Positions 38,903-41,539 of a DNA stretch of 41,539 bases are shown one piece after another. Each line of letters begins with the position of its first letter. Position 1 is the stretch's first letter. Source of the stretch: Rhodanobacter sp. (lineage in GTDB: Bacteria; Pseudomonadota; Gammaproteobacteria; Xanthomonadales; Rhodanobacteraceae). Where the stretch lies: the NCBI GenBank assembly GCA_027450005.1, contig DAIDKO010000101.1, positions 1-41,539 on the forward strand, given 5' to 3'. The notes below the pieces were generated by a model. The model did not search any database. It was not told the origin of the DNA and worked only from the letters and a program-made list of their open reading frames with translations. A program made the position numbers and the translations under genes.

Positions 38903-40098
38903 ATGCCGTTGCCGAGCGCCGCCGCGCGCCCGCACTCGACGTCGCCGTGGTCGGCGGCGGCATGGTGGGTGCCGCCGCCGCGCTGGCCATGGCGAAAGCC
39001 GGTTTCGCCACCGCCCTGCTGGAGTCGCGTGCGCCGCAGCCGTGGAGTGTGGCCGACGAAGTCGATCTGCGCGTGGTTGGGCTAGCGCCATCGTCAATCG
39101 CATTGCTGGATGAACTGGGAGTCTGGAAGACCATTCGCGATGCGCGCTCCGGCCCCTATGCGCACATGCACGTTTGGGATGGCGAAAGCGGCGCGGCCAT
39201 CGACTTCGATGCCGCAGCCGAAGGCCGCGACCTACTCGGCTACATCGTCGAGAACAACCTGGTGCAGTGGACGCTTTGGCAGGCGCTGGAAGTCGCCGGC
39301 GTGCGACGCCTGTGCCCGGCCGAAGTGCGTGGGATCGATTCGCGCGAGGACCGGGTGACGCTGAAGCTCGCGGATGGCGAGAACCTGTCCGCACGCCTGG
39401 TGGTGGCAGCCGACGGCGCGGCTTCGCCGCTACGTGGCGTGGCAGGCATCGCCACGCGCGGCCACGACTACGCGCAGCGCGCGGTTGTGGCGCACGTGGT
39501 TACCGAGCGGGCGCACGAGCGCACGGCGTGGCAGCGCTTCCAGCCCACCGGCCCGCTGGCCCTGCTGCCGCTGGCGGACGGGCGAAGCTCGATCGTCTGG
39601 TCGCTGCCCGACTACGAGGCACAGCGCGTGCTGGCGCTGGACGATGCTGCCTTCATGCAGGCGCTGGGCGTCGCCAGCGATTTCCGCCTCGGCCGCGTCG
39701 TGTCCACCACGAAGCGCGCCGCTTTTCCGCTCCGGCTGCAACTGGCGGAGAGCTACCAAGCCGAGCGCCTGGTGCTTCTGGGCGATGCGGCACACGCCGT
39801 GCATCCGCTGGCCGGGCAGGGCGTGAACTTGGGGCTGCGCGACGTGACGGAGCTGCGCGGCGTGCTGGTCGAGGCGCGGACCGCCGGCCGTGATTTCGCT
39901 GCGCCGCACGTGCTGCGCCGCTATGCGCGCCGCCGGCGCAGCGCCGACACGCTGGATGCGCGTGGCTTCGACACGCTGGCGCGCATCTACGCGTGGCAGG
40001 CGCCGCCACTGGTCGCCGCGCGAGGGCTCGGCGTGTGCCTGCTCAATTGTTGGTTGCCGCTTAAGCGGCAGCTTGCGCGGCACGCCGCCGGACTTTGA
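38899..40098 (+). CDS. Second ubiquinone-pathway flavin hydroxylase (UbiH/UbiI/UbiF family)
   Basis: A 399-residue paralogue of the preceding gene. V-V-G-G-G-M-V-G-A-A near residue 16 is the FAD loop, and A-A-D-G-A-A-S-P-L near 172 and G-D-A-A-H-A-V-H-P-L-A-G-Q-G-V-N-L-G near 295 complete the fold. UbiI (C5) or UbiF (C6) activity is likely, in partnership with the UbiH-like protein. Which carbon it acts on cannot be settled from sequence. The ATG overlaps the upstream stop (ATGA), so the two are translationally coupled. Confidence 0.85.
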   Translation: MNAVAERRRAPALDVAVVGGGMVGAAAALAMAKAGFATALLESRAPQPWSVADEVDLRVVGLAPSSIALLDELGVWKTIRDARSGPYAHMHVWDGESGAAIDFDAAAEGRDLLGYIVENNLVQWTLWQALEVAGVRRLCPAEVRGIDSREDRVTLKLADGENLSARLVVAADGAASPLRGVAGIATRGHDYAQRAVVAHVVTERAHERTAWQRFQPTGPLALLPLADGRSSIVWSLPDYEAQRVLALDDAAFMQALGVASDFRLGRVVSTTKRAAFPLRLQLAESYQAERLVLLGDAAHAVHPLAGQGVNLGLRDVTELRGVLVEARTAGRDFAAPHVLRRYARRRRSADTLDARGFDTLARIYAWQAPPLVAARGLGVCLLNCWLPLKRQLARHAAGL

Positions 40099-40141
40099 TG
40101 CCTTGGTCTTTGCGTTCGTCTGCGAGAGCGAAAGTTGGACG

Positions 40142-40226
40142 GGTGGCCACCCTTGGCCGCACTTTCAGGCAGATGCGATCATTCCTGATCGCTAAGATCA
40201 CCTGGGCGGCCATCCATGGCCGCACT
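40142..40226. repeat. Dispersed palindromic repeat, copies B1 and B2
   Basis: Two related blocks lie 63 bases apart: GGTGGCCACCCTTGGCCGCACT from 40142 (broken here as GGTGGCCACC + CTTGGCCGCACT) and GGCGGCCATCC + ATGGCCGCACT from 40205, alike at about 19 of 24 positions. Between them is the perfect inverted repeat CGATCA-TTCC-TGATCG (40176-40191). The second block is itself a palindrome, CGGCCAT-CC-ATGGCCG (40207-40222). Copy A at 35354-35400 has the same two parts in the same order. Confidence 0.65.
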
Positions 40227-40297
40227 CCTCAAAAACAACTGCCGCTTTCAGTCGGGTCTTGCTGCCAATCAGGTTCCATTTGAGGGAGGGTTCCGCC

Positions 40298-41092
40298 ATG
40301 CGCCACATCCGTTGTCTCGCCGCATTCCTACTCGCCGGTTTCGCCCTGGCCGCACATGCGAAGATGGTGCAGCGCCCGGTGGAATGGACGCAGGGCGGCA
40401 CGCGCTTCCACAGCGTGCTGGTCTACGACAATGCCAGCAGCGCGAAGCGCCCCGGTCTTGTGATGGTGCCGAACTGGTATGGCATCAACGACGAGGCGAT
40501 TAAGAAGGCGGAGATGATCGCGGGTAAGGATTACGTGATCCTGCTCACCGACATGTACGGCGCCACCGTGCGTCCGCAACTGGACAATGCCGCGCAGGCA
40601 CAGGCTGCCGTGAAGCCGTTGTACGCGGACCGTGCGTTGATGCGTGCGCGCATCAACGAGGCGCTGGCGCAGCTCAGGGCGCAGGCCAAGGATGCGCCGA
40701 TCGACACGGCGAAGCTCGCCGCAATCGGCTTCTGCTTCGGTGGTGCGGCGGTGCTCGACCTCGCCCGCAGCGGCGCAGACGTCGCCGCCGTGGTGTCCTT
40801 CCACGGCGACCTTTCCACCGACAATCCTTCGATGGCCAGGCACATCAAGGCCAGCGTGCTGGCGATGAACGGCGCCGACGACACCTGGACGATGAAGGAC
40901 GCCGACAAGTTCATGGACGAGATGCGCCAAAGTCCCGCCGACTGGCAGTTCGTGGTGCTGGGCCATGCTGTGCACTGCTTCACCGAAGTCGGCGAGAACT
41001 CGCCGGGCTGCAAGTATGACGCGAAGGCGGCGGCGCGTTCGTATCGTCTGATGCATGCGTGGCTGGACGAGGCGTTCGCCGGGCGGGGTTGA
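40298..41092 (+). CDS. Exported dienelactone-hydrolase-family protein
   Basis: A 264-residue alpha/beta-hydrolase of the dienelactone hydrolase family. Residues 1-21 form a signal peptide (hydrophobic A-F-L-L-A-G-F-A-L-A-A-H-A), predicting a periplasmic enzyme. The family's Cys-Asp-His triad can be read as C146 in G-F-C-F-G-G, D194 or D195 in N-G-A-D-D-T-W, and H226 in G-H-A-V-H-C-F. The start is ATG 40298, with GAGGGAGGG just before it, in preference to an upstream TTG at 40259. The substrate is unknown; family members cleave lactones and esters. Immediately upstream are the dispersed repeats, so the gene probably has its own promoter. Confidence 0.87.
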   Translation: MRHIRCLAAFLLAGFALAAHAKMVQRPVEWTQGGTRFHSVLVYDNASSAKRPGLVMVPNWYGINDEAIKKAEMIAGKDYVILLTDMYGATVRPQLDNAAQAQAAVKPLYADRALMRARINEALAQLRAQAKDAPIDTAKLAAIGFCFGGAAVLDLARSGADVAAVVSFHGDLSTDNPSMARHIKASVLAMNGADDTWTMKDADKFMDEMRQSPADWQFVVLGHAVHCFTEVGENSPGCKYDAKAAARSYRLMHAWLDEAFAGRG

Positions 41093-41100
41093 GTGCGTCG

Positions 41101-41163
41101 CGGGGGTGGGTCAGAAGGTCGGAATCTCTACCGGCTGATGGCCCTGTTATCGGGGGTGGGTCA
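41101..41163. repeat. Direct repeat CGGGGGTGGGTCA, 50-base period
   Basis: The same 13 bases occur at 41101-41113 and 41151-41163, between the hydrolase stop and the transposase fragment. They could mark a former insertion boundary or be part of a dispersed repeat. The sequence between them has no gene. Confidence 0.6.
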
Positions 41164-41539
41164 CAGTAACTCCGGACTCTAAACCAACCCGCTACTCAAG
41201 GCGGGGGGACGTCGTCGCCAAGGCAGACCGGATAAAGAAGAACAACCTTGGGCGCAGGAAAATTGATGCCCGCAAGAAAACAACGCAGAAGCGGCTTCGC
41301 ACCATCGTCTATCAGGCAGCGCACTCGATCGTTGACAAGGCAGCCATCGTCGCTTCTGAAGATTGGACCGCCGTGATCGCATCAAAGCATCCATGGAAGC
41401 GGTTCAATCGAAGGATGAGTGCATGGGCCAAAGGCGTTTTGGCCGAAGCTCTGGACTCTGTATGTGAGCAGCGTGGCGCCAGGCATACCTTGGTGAATGG
41501 TGCTTATACGTCGCAAACGGACTCGACCAACGGCTTGCT
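41139..41539 (+). pseudogene. 5'-truncated TnpB-like (IS200/IS605 OrfB-type) fragment, continuing past the window
   Basis: From about 41181 a plus-strand frame reads A-D-R-I-K-K-N-N-L-G-R-R-K, then V-Y-Q-A-A-H-S-I-V-D-K-A, the RuvC-type acid in V-A-S-E-D-W, and L-V-N-G-A-Y-T-S-Q-T-D-S-T-N-G-L at the right edge. This order fits the C-terminal half of TnpB-related RNA-guided nucleases of IS200/IS605 elements, in a subgroup lacking the Cys4 zinc finger at this point (D-S-T-N-G where others have C-S-x-C-G). The frame is closed by TGA at 41136-41138, and no ATG, GTG or TTG occurs before the conserved part. The first RuvC Asp and the N-terminal half are absent in every frame. It is therefore a decayed remnant. 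Confidence 0.75.

Noticed and set aside
37538-39394. 618-codon minus-strand open frame antisense to the two ubiquinone hydroxylases
   Set aside because: Composition and lack of motifs mark it as a codon-bias shadow; both plus-strand genes have complete FAD motifs.
35354-40226. CRISPR array from the recurring palindromic blocks
   Set aside because: Only two to three imperfect copies, kilobases apart or 63 bases apart, with no regular spacers and no cas genes.

Overview
This 41.5 kb, GC-rich window is chromosomal core DNA of a gammaproteobacterium. The likely order is Xanthomonadales/Lysobacterales, with a Rhodanobacteraceae-like genus (Rhodanobacter, Dyella, Luteibacter or Frateuria) as my best guess. 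That placement is inferred from gene order (rsmI-lpoA-yraN next to rnpB and the division/cell-wall cluster, then lpxC-dciA-secA, then the lptD-surA-pdxA-rsmA-apaG-apaH operon), from protein character, and from a murD-less division cluster.

Layout. At 1-5.1 kb, mostly minus strand: the first codons of a cut-off gene, a uracil-DNA-glycosylase-family protein coupled to an FAD-linked oxidase, a damaged yraN, and the lipoprotein lpoA. At 5.1-6.4 kb, plus strand: rsmI and the RNase P RNA gene rnpB. At 6.6-22.2 kb, plus strand: the dcw cluster mraZ-rsmH-ftsL-ftsI-murE-murF-mraY-ftsW-murG-murC-ddl-ftsQ-ftsA-ftsZ. It is nearly gapless, many junctions are ATGA overlaps, and it is headed by a readable promoter plus MraZ-type boxes. 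At 22.6-27.1 kb: lpxC with a strong terminator, dciA on the minus strand, and secA with a terminator. At 27.1-34.9 kb, minus strand: a broken methyltransferase gene, then the outer-membrane biogenesis/surA operon. At 34.9-37.5 kb: a broken msrB (plus strand), then a minus-strand set of a BtuM-like cobalamin transporter, a cob(I)alamin adenosyltransferase and a histone-deacetylase-family enzyme. At 37.6-41.1 kb, plus strand: two ubiquinone-pathway flavin hydroxylases and a secreted dienelactone-hydrolase-family protein. The window ends in a 5'-truncated TnpB-like transposase fragment preceded by a short direct repeat.

How the genes work together. The dcw genes make lipid II (MurC, MurE, MurF, Ddl, MraY, MurG) and build the divisome (FtsL, FtsI, FtsW, FtsQ, FtsA, FtsZ). 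LpoA-type lipoproteins stimulate peptidoglycan synthases. LpxC commits to lipid A synthesis, and LptD with its chaperone SurA puts LPS and beta-barrel proteins in the outer membrane. SecA powers export of their precursors. No murD lies between mraY and ftsW.

The most notable features are not a new multi-gene system, which I do not see here. They are four decayed genes at the edges of essential operons (yraN, a methyltransferase, msrB, tnpB-like), the architecture of the mra promoter, the murD-less cluster, the BtuM/adenosyltransferase pair, and a small dispersed palindromic repeat.
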